This document shows, in pieces, positions 47,759-59,136 of a DNA stretch of 64,000 nucleotides (position 1 is the stretch's first letter; every line of letters starts with the position of its first letter). The DNA comes from Odontesthes bonariensis. Taxonomy: Eukaryota > Chordata > Actinopteri > Atheriniformes > Atherinopsidae. Under the pieces are notes generated by a model, which saw only the letters and a list, made by a program, of their open reading frames with translations, had not been told where the DNA came from and ran no database searches. The DNA is taken from positions 2,673,567 to 2,737,566 of the forward strand of contig NC_134511.1 in assembly GCF_027942865.1 (NCBI RefSeq). Reading direction: 5' to 3'. The translations under genes were made by a program, and so were the position numbers.

Positions 47759-48738
47759 TTAACAGCCCAAGCCGTGTCACGATTCCCAATAATTTCATTA
47801 CAGGTCGCGATTCTTTTTTGTGTTTGTGCCGACTGGAAAACGAAATCCTAACCAAGGGGCTTTGTGACTGTTGATTGAAATGCTGAGGACAACGATCTAG
47901 CATCCTCCTATTCCTAGCCGCGCTTTGAACGCATATGAACATTATGAACTGTCACTCATTCTCACTGGCGATTGGTGAAATTAACTCAACTCCTTCTCTC
48001 TTTCTTTTCCCCTGCCCAGTTGGTTTTCCAAAGCTGAGTTTAGTTTGTTTAGATTTCTTCATCTTGCTTGCTTCCATTTCCAAGCTGACTTTTGCGTCGA
48101 AGCTGCGTCATATCACAGCCATATGATAAACATGTTTCCAATATCGGGTGGCGTATTTCCGCTCAGTTTTAAAATATAACGTGATAATAAAGGGATTATG
48201 TGGACTTTATTTTCAGAAAAACAAATGAGTATGCATTCTGATCTTTCCACCAATCAAAGTCAGAACGATTTTCATCATATATTAATTTGACATTACTCTG
48301 AAGAAAAAAAAAAAGAAAAAGAAAAAACACCGGGGAAAATACAGAGGTCATGACCTGTGTGTCCTCAATGCTGGTTACGGCACTGCGTCCATTGTTTATC
48401 TGGCAAGCATGGAGGTACTAGCAGCATTTCTGTTTTTAAGACCTATACTCGCTTGTGTGCTTTTGAAAATTAAAGTCATACAGTATATTGACCAACAAAG
48501 ACGCATTAGGGCTCGGAGGACAGAAATTGCGGAGCTTCTTTTGGCAGACAGAGCCCGGCCATACCACCGCCAGCGACGGCGATTCTGGGTTTGACCCGGA
48601 CGGACTGCGTATTTATGCTGATCAATGTAGACGTGTTTTTTTTTTAAAAACGGGGCTGTGTGCACCTAGTTATTTTTGCAAACGAAGGTTAGAAAATATG
48701 CGTTTATCAAAATACCCGGGTATGTGTAAACAGCACCT

Positions 48739-49572
48739 AAGAGTTGTGTGGCTCCTGTTTGCAGTCAGCTGGCAGCAGCAGCAGCGGTGAGTCGGTGAAC
48801 GAGTTAATGGAGAAAATGACTCGTGACTTAAGTCAGTAAAAAGAATCTCGAGTTTTGAACGATTGACTTACGAATCTCAGCTGGTATCAGCGGTTAAAGG
48901 TCTGATAACGGAGGCCGAACTGGACATGGGACTGGGTTTTAACATGGAAATAAAGATAAAATCTGTCTTTCATCGACTTTAAAAGACATTTATGTTGGTT
49001 GCTTATGCTTGTCATTAACATTCACATCTGGAAAATGATCATTTGTGAACAGTTGATGATCAACAGGGACTTTAATATTATTACTGATCTCAGCAGGAGA
49101 AAAACAAGACTTAAAGACCAACAATTGTAAATATTTTAATTGAACAAACGTTATTTGTTCAAATAGTATCAATTGTAAGTCGCTTTGGATAAAAGCGTCT
49201 GCTAAATGCATAAACATATTTGTATCTCAACTTGATCTTATAATCAATACATTTGTTCCTGTTTATATCTTTGATCGCTGATGAATGTGTGCACGGGGTG
49301 CAAAATAAGCAACATTTTATTTGTGACTTTGTAGCTCAGAGCCTCCTTCAGGTAAGGAAATCATATTGTATCACACTAACATCTCACTTAGTTAGAATTT
49401 GTCTTTTCACAAACATAAATAATTGAAAACTAAACCTTGTGCTCCTCCTTTTAGGAATTAGAGCTACACTATGAGCTACATAGCATCAGCTAAAGCTATA
49501 ATAATATTGTTTATTCAACATGTACATCGTTCATGATTTTCCATCAGTAAACTAAGTGTATTTATGCTTTAA
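48739..49572. other. Intergenic; short retroposon tail at 49174-49212
   Basis: At 49174-49212 is GTAAGTCGCTTTGGATAAAA followed by GCGTCTGCTAAATG, a word found at the ends of many fish short retroposons. No gene recognised. Confidence 0.55.
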
Positions 49573-50194
49573 CCCTCCTGTTGTCTTGCGGGTCAAAGGG
49601 GACCCACTACCATGTTTAGCTGTAGAAAAAATACCTTAAACTATCTTTTTCCAACTTGAAATTTTATGACTTTTCCTAAAGGGACCCCATCATCAGAAAA
49701 AGTCACACTTTATTTTTGTTTGTTTCCATGTTGACTGTACACCAAAGATTGTCTTATGGGTCATTTTTGACCTGTGAATTATAAAAACATTTAAACAGAA
49801 AAAAGTTCACTGTTTTTTTCCCCTTTCAATATAATTTAGAAGTAATTACTTCACATTTATAAAATAGCAATAATAAACCGTTATTATGTAAAGAAGAAAA
49901 CTGAGAAAACAAGAAAACTGTTGGTCCGACTGACAGTTGGTTTGGTTTTAACAAAAAAAAAAAAAAAAAGCATAATCTTTAAAACCGGTGATTGTCTTTT
50001 TGTATTGTGTAACATAAAATACATGATAAATGTATTGAGTTGAATAGATAAATAACAGGTGGTTTCATCATACAAAATAGCTTTTGGATTTAAAATTCAA
50101 TTAAGTTGATTTATTTTGGGGCTTTGGTAGGGAGGGTCATTCTTTTACCCATAGCACAAGGAGAGTAAACAGAATGTTAAGACCACACAAAGGG
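49573..50194. mobile_element. piggyBac-like MITE with TTAA target
   Basis: TTAA lies on both sides (49569-49572 and 50195-50198). The ends begin CCCTCCTGTTGTCTT and, from the right end reverse-complemented, CCCTTTGTGTGGTCTT, as in piggyBac-type elements. The 622-bp body has no transposase. Confidence 0.7.
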
Positions 50195-50399
50195 TTAAAC
50201 TAGACATTGAATGAAAAAATTTCATAGAGAAGATGAATGATTGCAGCCAAATGTCCCATTGTTCGCAATTTATAGATTCAGTTAGCATTAGTGCGGTAAA
50301 AATTTAACCATAATTTATGGGACAGGTAATGCAGTCATCATTAGAGTAAAAAAAGTTTATCATAATAGCAGGATAATGAGCTCTCAGGGCTGGGTGGGT

Positions 50400-50415
50400 G
50401 GCTCTTAGAAGAGCC
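50400..50415 (-). promoter_or_regulatory. Histone H2B mRNA 3' stem-loop
   Basis: GGCTCTTCTAAGAGCC on the minus strand, 27 bp past the H2B stop, identical to that of H1. Confidence 0.93.
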
Positions 50416-50442
50416 GTTGGGTTGTTGTAGCCTTGGAGCTGT

Positions 50443-50926
<484 letters not shown>

Positions 50927-50941
50927 CTGAGCTGGAGGTGA

Positions 50942-51517
50942 GGGGGAGGGACGCGTTTCCATGGTAACTGTCTTAGTTCCGCTGCAGTCCGGAGACAGTT
51001 TGAGTTCAGAAGAAGCAGAGAAAGAGAAAGAGGAGAAATCCCTCAGATGTGGCCGTGATCTCAGCAGCAACCCAACATCGGGGCTCTCTGGTTTCACCCA
51101 AAGTTTAAAGTGGTCGGCTGCAGTGGCGCCCCGGACCCCCCAGTCCTCTCAGTCATTCTGCTGCTTTAAACCACTTCCTGTTTGTAACTGACCAGCACAA
51201 ACAGAAATGGAGATAATGGGCTGATGTAATAAAGGACAAAATGAACTGAATTACAACTTTTTTTTGTTTATGCATTAAAAAATAAATTTAAATAAAAAAA
51301 CAAGACATTTGTTACCAGATGAGCCTCTTAAACAGCAACGCTCATTTTCTGTGTTTCAGCTTATAAATGTTGACAGTATGTTTATCTGTTAACTTGTTTT
51401 GAACCAACACTCTCTTTGACAACATGGCTGAAGTAAGATGAACTAAGATTTGATCCCACGTTGTCACACCTCCGGATGTGTAATAAACAACTGCCGACAA
51501 ACTCAAAGCGTAAGTTA
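50942..51517. other. Intergenic upstream of H2B
   Basis: No gene seen. Sequence becomes AT-rich from 51240. Confidence 0.5.
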
Positions 51518-52189
51518 CAGGGCTCTCAAGTTTAAAAAGTTTGCTGGGACTGAGATTCGGGCGGGGCAGGGGCCAGGTCGTGTGCCGGGGGGGGGGGGGG
51601 GGGGGCTGGTCCCTTGCAGTATCCCATCGCCATGAACTAGCTACTTAAAGACCAAAGAAATTGTTTTATTTATACCAAAATCACAAATCTTCACTTTTAC
51701 ACTAAATTCTGCAATATTTTAAAATAAATTGTTTTAGGTATGCAAAGTGTTGTTGTAAGTGTTTGTGGCAGATTTTGATGCTTGATGACTGATATTGGGG
51801 GCTCCCATTTAAAGCACTGTTGCTCAATGTCAGCCATTTTCACAGTCATGATGGATGACAGAGTTCCATTCAGAGCCAACGTGTTCCTGGTCTTGGTTTT
51901 ATTGAGCCCCACCATGGAAAAAACCCTCTCTCTCACCCGGCAACAAGAAATTCTATTTTTTGATTTGCAGATGGGTTGCTAAATCAAGACAGCTGTACCA
52001 GAGCTATTCTGAGCTGTATGAGCGCACAGTAACCTGCCATTGACTCGTTTATAGTATAGGCCATTAGAATTTCTGTGCGACGAAGTTGATCATTTCTCAG
52101 CGTGAGAAATGGCATGTGTGGCGTGTGAGCGTGTGAACTTGTTGAAATGTGTGTGTTTCACGCTCATTGCGTGAGACTTGAGAGCCCTG
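51518..52189 (-). mobile_element. hAT deletion derivative keeping the dimerisation domain
   Basis: Termini CAGGGCTCTCAAGT occur at both ends (right end at about 52175-52189). A minus-strand frame around 51700-51940 reads RERVFSMVGLNKTKTRNTL then SSIMTVKMADIEQQC, resembling the C-terminal hAT dimerisation domain. The rest of the transposase is gone. A poly-G run lies at about 51588-51606. Confidence 0.72.
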
Positions 52190-53001
52190 AAATTATGTAA
52201 GTTTCATACCATTGTCAATTGTTAGACCTTTATTTTACTGTCCTAATGTATTTATGCTCTCCTCTTTGTGTTATAATGTGTTTACATAAAGCATGCTGAA
52301 TTGTCTCTGTATGAGATGTACAGCACAAATATACTGGCCCTGCTCACTTTATTAATAACCCAATAATCGACACGCATCATCATACTTTGTGACTATATTA
52401 TCGTGAGTGTGTGACCCACATATTATTTTTTCACTGTTACATCTCAACAGGAGCAATCTTAACAGCCAAAAGCGTACCTGGCAGCAGGTGAAGGTAAAGT
52501 ACAGGAACATATTTCAGAGTGGTAAGTAGCCTTTGAAGAAATGTGTTTGTCCAATAAAGAGAGCACCAAACTAGATATGGAAGAAACTAAAAATAAAAAA
52601 AGATCACGCTAGAGATTATGAAACTGGAGAGGGATGTTAGTATAAATTCAGATAAAGGAGAAGGTTGTGGTGTGAACTATATTTAATTCAGTTTTCTCTC
52701 CACAGCTTGAGAAACATGTAATAATAATTAAACAATTCAACACAACTTGAACTCAAACTTGTCATTATTGTACGGTTCATGCAACGTGTTAGAAATGTGT
52801 TTTTTACATTTATATTCACAGTGGGGTGCCATGACCTAACGTGTGGGAAGTTATAAATCATCTCTGTCCATTTAGCCTTCTGACACTTGCTCTGACTTAA
52901 ACTGCTACTGTGTCAATGCTAAATTATGAAAATTTAAGAAAAATTTAGTTCTTACTCAAAGGTCACAACAATAAGGATCAATGGAAATATGTGTCCCTGT
53001 A
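52190..53001. other. Intergenic, no gene seen
   Basis: AT-rich, no recognised feature. Confidence 0.5.
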
Positions 53002-53091
53002 GCGTGTATTCCTTTTCCAACCCAGTTTAGACAAAACCACGCCCACTTCCGCAGTACGGAAGCCTAGTCGGGAAGCGAGAGACTGACCCAT

Positions 53092-53721
53092 CAGTGATGG
53101 GAAGTTCGGCTCTTTTGACTCGGCTCCCAAAGAAGAGCCGGCTCTTTCGACTCCCAAACGGCTCTTTATTTAGGATCTTTTGTAGCCTATATTTTACCTT
53201 AACTTTGCAAAAAAAAAAAAATCATGGTTTATGTGTTGAAAACCCTTTTGCTTTCAGTGTTTTTATGAGAGACCTTATAATTGCCTAATTCTTTGCATTT
53301 ATTCTGTGACAAAACCCCTTTTACATTTGTTTATTTCAATTCAACTTTTTTATTGCACAAATTAACAATAAACTTCAAACAAATCCACAGAACAGAACCA
53401 AACTCAAGCTAACATTAATAATGTCCTAAATTAAACTTTTTTATTGGACAAATGAACCAAAAAATTTCAAACAAATCCACAGAACAGAACCAAAACCAGA
53501 ACCAAACTCCTTAATTCTCACGTGAATACCGCATGCTGGTCGCCATGCTGGCCAATCATAACAAAGCTCTGTAACCAGAGCTGGGACTGAGCACTGAAAC
53601 TGAAAGCCGCGAATGGAAAAAAACTTGGAGTCGGCTTTCACTTGATGCGAGCCGGCTCTTCTGATTCACTACAAATAGCCGGCTCTCAGAGCCGATGCTT
53701 GTGCGCATGACCCATCACTAG
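53092..53721. mobile_element. hAT-like element (AGTGATGGG ends)
   Basis: Ends CAGTGATGGGAAG and, mirrored, TAGTGATGGGTCA. The interior has two diverged copies of a ~90-bp segment (ACAAATCCACAGAACAGAAC in both). Near-duplicate flanks (TGACCCAT and GACCCAAT) may be a mutated 8-bp target site. The truncated relative at 29340-29445 belongs to the same family. Confidence 0.6.
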
Positions 53722-53827
53722 ACCCAATAGAAACTAGTACGAGAACGCGCCGCACGCTTATCAGTCGTTCCTAAATCGTAAATTTGCCCCTTTCAAGATG
53801 ACAGATCACAATCATACATACGCAGAG

Positions 53828-54185
53828 CTTCTTTGGTACGTTAGCATGTTATGTGAATTAATGCCAGCACCAAAGTTGGTATAATAATACTAGATACAGT
53901 CTAGCTAATCTTCTAACGTTATCTCACGCTTTACTGACGCCGCCTTCATTCATATTTTTTACAGCTTAGCAAGTAAGTTATTATCATGTTAGTTTGGTGT
54001 TGTTCATAGATAACGTACCAAAGAAGCTCAAACCATCACAAAACAGCATGCCTAACTTAGCTACAGTAATTAATTATCTATGAACAACACCAAACTAACA
54101 TGATAACGTGAGATAATGTTAGATGATTAGCTGGACTGTATCTAGTATTATTATACCAACTTGGGTGCTGGCATTAATTCTTTTA
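53828..54185. repeat. Fold-back (hairpin) related to 63770-64000
   Basis: The left arm (about 53828-54010) is the reverse complement of the right arm (about 54030-54185); shared words include TACCAAAGAAGCT, GGTGCTGGCATTAATT and AACACCAAACTAACATGAT. The right arm is also a direct, partly deleted copy of 63770-63970. Confidence 0.8.
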
Positions 54186-54864
54186 ATTGCCTCCCAAAAC
54201 GAATTCAAGAATATAAAAAAAATATGATGGGAGATAATCTTTAACAGAGAGTGGCGTAGTACACCAAACTACGCTGTCTGTCATGACAATTTATTAACAT
54301 TACTAAACTGACTGCTTTACACACTAAAGATATGCGATAGCCGATAGCCTAGCACATAGGCGAGCTACGTCTTTTCGCATTTGTGATCAGAATGACATAT
54401 GCGCTCATGACGATAAATAAACATTACTAAATGACTCCTTTTACACAGTAAAGTTACGATGGCGGGCGAGCAATGATAGCGTATGGGTAGCTGCTGCTTC
54501 GCGTCGGCATACGCGGCTTCCTTACTAGCGAGGGGGCATGGTTTTGTCCAAACTGGGTTGGAAAAGGGATACACGCGTTGGGCGCTGTCAGAGACAGTCT
54601 AATAACATTGGTTCGGGGTTCGCTACGCTGTCTTCTACATTCTAGATGTAGTTAGGGCCAGCAAACCCGATTGTTCTGGCCTCCCGGCAGATTTGTTTGC
54701 CAGGCAACCAATGATAGCTGAAATATGATTGGTTAAATGCGTCAATATGAAAATACACATCTGGCAGCAGCGCAGCCAGGGGAAAGGAAACGGACAGACA
54801 ATAAAAAAGTAAGATATGAAATTAAATAAAATAATAATTAAGAAAATCACAAACAGATGTTCAT

Positions 54865-54870
54865 TTTATT
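54865..54870 (-). promoter_or_regulatory. Poly(A) signal of the VAMP gene
   Basis: AATAAA on the minus strand, 109 bp past the VAMP stop codon. Assigned by position. Confidence 0.5.
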
Positions 54871-54978
54871 TTCTTTAAGATATTGTTTAGAACAGCAGAG
54901 AAGGCCTTGCAGGCCCTGACGGTCTGATCCAGGACCTTGGTAGCTTTCCTGGACAGCCATGGAGCTACTGTGTTCATA

Positions 54979-55119
54979 CTATCCAACACGGGCAAAGAAT
55001 ATTACAAGTCCCAAGATGACGAGTCCTGCCACCACTCCAATGGCAATAAAGACCACTTTCTTGTTCTCACATCTGTTGTTTGGAACCAACTTGCGGGTAG
55101 TCTTTTCAAAGCCTTTAGC
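54979..55119 (-). CDS. VAMP-type R-SNARE, last coding exon
   Basis: This 141-bp exon (acceptor TTCCCCAG before GCTAAAGGC, in phase 0) encodes the C-terminal 46 residues. AKGFEKTTRKL ends the SNARE motif, PNNRCENKK is a basic juxtamembrane stretch, and VVFIAIGVVAGLVILGLVIF is a single tail anchor, followed by FARVG and a stop. The layout of coiled SNARE motif plus short luminal tail is that of VAMP5/VAMP8-type vesicle SNAREs. With the other two exons the protein is 95 residues, close to VAMP8 (about 100). Confidence 0.85.
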   Translation of the reverse strand, partial: AKGFEKTTRKLVPNNRCENKKVVFIAIGVVAGLVILGLVIFFARVG

Positions 55120-56697
55120 CTGGGGAAAAACACACAGTCAGAAGATTAGATTGTGTTCTTCTGACATTTACGTGCTTTTTAAGGTCATAGGCTGAGATAG
55201 GACACTCTGAAGTGGCAAAAAACACTGGCTGAAAGGGATGAAAAGACATCTCTCACATGAAAATGACATAGTTAATCACAGAGTTTCAGGCAAGTCTGAA
55301 AGTATGTTTCCCTGCTGATTTCACTCTTCAGAATAAATATCTTCATATCAACAAAGGATCACATGATCAGTTGAATGGGTCAACAAGTGGGACACAATGT
55401 TCCCACGCTGCCCTGCTGCTCTGTACGCACAGCTGAGCAGTTTTCAGAGGGATCAAAAAGCAAACATGCAAAGGATGGAGATTAATATCAAAAAGCCACA
55501 CTTTACATCACATGGATGTGGAACAGACCAAAAAAGGACAGCAGATATCATTCTGAAGTTCAGCAGATCTCTGCGAAAAGACACCAACATTAACATAAAG
55601 CCTCACTTATCAGCATTTTTATGGCCATGTGGTCTGTGCGGATCTGCTCTGTGGTGCAAACACAATATTTATCTGAGCTTTTGTCTTCTTAACTGCTGCT
55701 GGAAATGAAAGAAAACAGAAAAGTCTTAGATGATCGTTCTTTCCTAAAAGCGATAGATGCAGCTGCCTGGTGAGGCATCTATAGAGGGATGCTGCTGTAT
55801 CAGGTCTAATTTACATAAGCAGCTGTTGCCAGAACTCAACATCCTAGTAGTTTAGTTCATATTAAAACGAAGAAGGTAAAGAGGTTAAGTGTCCAGTGTT
55901 GAAAACAACCCACAGAAGCAGAAGAGAGGTAATACAAACAAGGGTGGTCCTTTATCTTATTTCACATGAATATATGTGAACTTCTTGAAACAAAAACTCC
56001 AGCACTTGTTATAGCATATAACTTTACACTATTTGTTATAGCAAGAAAGATATAATATTATGTAAAAAATTTTTGTATCATCAAAAACTATGTTTTATTC
56101 AGCATGAATGAACCTTAGAATGAACCATCAAAATCTGAAATATGAGAGAGCTGACCTTATTACTACTGTAAAAGGCACAAAGAAAAATGATGTTCAAAGG
56201 ACAACAAAGTAGAGAAAAGTGGAGGAACCACTGGTTGAAAGTACCATTTTCTGGTAAATTTGAGGGTACTCATTTGGGAAGTGGAGGATCATACCCACTG
56301 TGTAACGACGTATGAGTCAACTAAAGTGAAAAGAAGAAGCCAATTTAAGGAAACTGAAGCCAGACAAAAGAACAAAGAAAAAATAAGAAACCCTAGAGTG
56401 GCTTTCCCCCGATAGAAAGTGCAAATGAAGAAATAAGGTCGGTGTGACGTCAAAGTTGCTTGTTTTCTCTTCGACAGGCAATTCTGACAACTGATACAGA
56501 AGAGATATGTTGCTAGATGGCTACGACTTGGCCACTGGATGTCTACTCTTTGTACTGTAATGTTCTTAGATCATCTTAATTATTGGTTGTAGTTTATTTA
56601 TAGCAGTCGATATTATAAAATCCATGTAGATTAGTACAAGGGTGCCAGTGATGACATTTACCTGGGATGGACCGGCACTGTTTGTAGCAGCAGCTAA
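55120..56697. other. VAMP intron, no gene seen
   Basis: No exon or named repeat recognised in this 1.6-kb part of the second intron. Confidence 0.5.
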
Positions 56698-57042
56698 AGC
56701 GCCTTGAAAAAGCATTCGTACCCCTTGAACTTTTCCACATTTTCTCACGTTACAACCACAAATGGAAAGAAAAACATCTGCCTTTAGATGTCACCTAATT
56801 AGGAAAAAGAGTCCACCTGTGGGCACTTTAATCTCAATATGAATACAGCTGTTCTGTGAAGGCCTCAGAGGTTTGATAGAGAACATTTGTGAACAAACAG
56901 CATCATTAAGACTGAGGATCGCACCTGACAGGTCAGGGATAAAGCTGTGGAGAAGTTTAAAGCAGGGTTAGGTTATAAAAACATATCCCGGGCTTCGGAG
57001 CCCTTTGAATAAGTTCCAGGGGTGTGAGTACTTATTATACAT
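56698..57042 (+). mobile_element. Tc1/mariner deletion derivative in a VAMP intron
   Basis: The left end CCTTGAAAAAGCATTCGTACC with TTTTCCACATTTTCTCACG, and internal codons reading QVRDKAVEKFKAGLGYK, match the N-terminus of a Tc1-like transposase. The frame has a stop and then jumps to the opposite end, so most of the transposase is missing. Confidence 0.75.
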
Positions 57043-57129
57043 ATGATTATAATGGAGGCCTTCTTGAAAGGCTTCAACAAGAGTCTGATGTACCCTCGCT
57101 TCTACCGACAGGTGATGGGATCAGTTGAA

Positions 57130-58310
57130 TATTTATTTATTTTATTTTATTTCAAACTTTGTTTACTGAACATTTTAAACATAACAAGACAGACATTGTT
57201 GGGACAGAATAAAAGTATAAATACAATCAGTAGCAGCAACAATTCTGTCAACCCCCAACCCACCCTGACCACCAATCCCGCCCACAGGGCAACAAAAGAG
57301 AGAGAGAAAAAAAAGAAGGGATAAATTATTAAGAATATTAGTTTAAATAAATAAGTACAGATACATAAAAAATATAAGCTTACAGGTTTGTCAGATATTT
57401 AAATGTCCTCAGTGTCAGAAAGAGTTAAGGAGTCAAAATACCTAAAGAAAAGGGGTCCCATGTAGCATAAAATAAATTATAAGAGAAAACCTCAACTTTT
57501 CTACTTAAAGGTTGTAGAGCACTTCTCGCAAGCGAGCGGACATGTGAAGGGGAATGAGAGACTTTCCAATTAAGTAGGATCAACCTTCGAGCGAGTAGAG
57601 TGGTGAATGCTATAGCTTGTTTCATTCCTTTCGGCAGGTTAGATGTAGCCTGGCTCTCACGCAGACCCTTCGTGCTTCGTGCATCTTCGTTACACTTCGT
57701 GAGCTCGCACTAGGGTCTGGGCTCGCCTTGTTGAGCCCGAAGTCTTCGGTTACCCCATAACCGGGCCAATCATAATCGTGGGGCGGGGTGTTAACAGGTA
57801 TGACGTAGCATCCGGCGCGACAACGAACACAGTCAAACACAGCCATTGCTGGACGATTAGCTGCTGCTAGCTCCTGCTTTGCTCGCTGCTGTTGTGTTTT
57901 GTTTATTTTCCACCACAGACCGAAAGACTGGTCGCGCTCCAACGCGTCACGTCCGCTTTCGATATGATTGGTCGAAGTAGTACGTGACACACACATTGAA
58001 TTCTCCAATCAGGTTCGAGAGGTTTTTGAATACAATCCCCGCCTACTCACAGCAGAGAACAGCTAGGCAACCGACAAAATTCCAGATGGATGAGAAACAT
58101 CCATCTGCGTGAGAACCAGGTTAGGTTAGAAGCAGGGAGGATACCAAAAATTGTAGACATTGGATTGGGAGCAACCAGAAACCCATATGCTTCAGATAGG
58201 GAATTGAAAATTTCTGTCCAGAATGGTTTCAGCTTAGGACATGACCAGTTCAGGCAGGATCAGTTGAATTTTTACCTGAGATAGACCCACGGTTAATCCA
58301 ATTACCTGCC
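57130..58310 (-). mobile_element. L1-like ORF2 fragment in a VAMP intron
   Basis: Minus-strand translation gives FWTEIFNSLSEAYGFL and, after an inserted DNA transposon, TLLARRLILLNWKVSHSP and SRKVEVFSYNLFYATWDPF, the C-terminal region of fish L1/Tx1-like ORF2. Truncated and frameshifted. Confidence 0.7.
57646..58123. mobile_element. DNA transposon inserted in the L1 fragment
   Basis: Imperfect TIRs (TAGCCTGGCTCTCACGCAGA and, mirrored, TAACCTGGTTCTCACGCAGA) bound about 478 bp. GGTTAGA occurs on both sides (57637-57643 and 58124-58130), as a 7-bp target duplication. The L1 reading frame resumes across it. Confidence 0.75.
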
Positions 58311-58992
58311 CGGTATGTTTTGAAGGTGCCTCCCTTTTTATAAACACTTCCAATAACAACACCAAACAACGGCTTCACGAACATTTCTATTGAACAAACC
58401 GTTTGCCACGTCAGGTGGTTTAAGGCCTCGTTCCGAAGAACACCTAAAGCACCGAACTTCAACTCGAGATCTGCTCCCCTGGTTTGCCTGCTCCTTATCC
58501 ACGTTATGTGCAACTGGGAAAATGAGTTTCTGATGCTTGAATTTCAATCCCTACCCCTTTTTTGCTTTTTCTTTTCAGCTTCCTGGGAGCTAAAACTGAC
58601 AGTGTCATGTAACACAGGCCAGCAGGGCAACGTGGGAAAGATGTGTGACCTGTACGCCGACCCCCGGACCGACATTTGTCCTGGACTCACTGGGTCGTAC
58701 CCAGGGAGAGCAGCTCTCGCTTCATTCAGCTTAGGAAACAATAGGAAATACCTTTCTAAATATAGCACCATAAAACACAATCAGGATGTAAAAACATTTG
58801 TTTTCCTCTCCAGCTCTACCTAAAGAGTATTTATATAAATCAATATGACATCTCTTAATTCTAATCCCAGGATGCCTATGAAGCATTTGCTCCTGTGATT
58901 CGCATCATATTTGCCTCTCAGCGGACTGCTCAAAGAACACGTTGTGATAATTATATTTTCCACTGGGACGGGTTCTCAGATTACTTGCTTAC

Positions 58993-59136
58993 CTTTTCCC
59001 GCAGCACTTCAGCCCGATCATTCAGATCGCTCAGTTTTTCACCTCTGTCCTCAGCTTTATTCCGGTTTTCCAGCATGATAACCTTCACCTCCTCCACGTC
59101 ACCCTGCAACCTTTCCAGCTTGCTATTACCGTTCAC
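58993..59136 (-). CDS. VAMP-type R-SNARE, SNARE-motif exon
   Basis: A 144-bp exon (48 codons) between acceptor CTTGCAG and donor GTAAGC, phase 0 on both sides. It reads VNGNSKLERLQGDVEEVKVI, then MLENRNKAEDRGEKLSDLND and RAEVLREK. The heptad pattern and the Arg in AEDRGEKL at the zero layer are those of an R-SNARE, which pairs with three Q-SNAREs in membrane fusion. It continues into AKGFEKTT of the next exon. VAMP8 and VAMP5 are both possible names; the short N-terminus and lack of a proline-rich tail rule out VAMP1-3. Confidence 0.85.

Larger units (their letters stand above)
42495..48385 (-). mobile_element. Complete hAT transposon with 8-bp target-site duplication
   Basis: Termini CAGGGCCGTAACCAG (left) and, reverse-complemented, CAGTGCCGTAACCAG (right) bound a 5891-bp element. 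The exact 8-bp duplication CGTCCATT flanks it at 42487-42494 and 48386-48393, as expected for hAT. It carries a ZMYM1-like transposase on the minus strand and has itself been invaded by a mariner-like element and a TTAA MITE. Confidence 0.93.
42262..48738. mobile_element. Harbinger-like element, outermost shell of a transposon nest
   Basis: A perfect 38-bp terminal inverted repeat begins AGGTGCTGTTTACACATACC at 42262 and is mirrored at 48701-48738. Excluding inserted DNA the element is about 580 bp. A plus-strand frame at 48409-48594 (MEVLAAFLFLRP ... RQRRRFWV) resembles the N-terminus of a PIF/Harbinger transposase. The target-site duplication is unclear (TTA and TAA on the two sides). It was split by the hAT element. 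Confidence 0.75.
53002..54576. mobile_element. Composite TIR element with a nested hAT and a fold-back core
   Basis: Outer inverted repeats of about 40 bp (GCGTGTATTCCTTTTCCAAC at the left, mirrored at 54535-54576) enclose a hAT-type insertion at 53092-53721 and a fold-back core at 53828-54185. The right arm of the core also occurs in direct orientation at 63770-64000. Confidence 0.65.

Noticed and set aside
58506-58823. Plus-strand frame with ELKLTVSCNTGQQGNVGKMC after a TTTTCAG acceptor-like site
   Set aside because: Could be an exon, but no partner exon or family was recognised and it lies in an intron of the opposite-strand VAMP gene.
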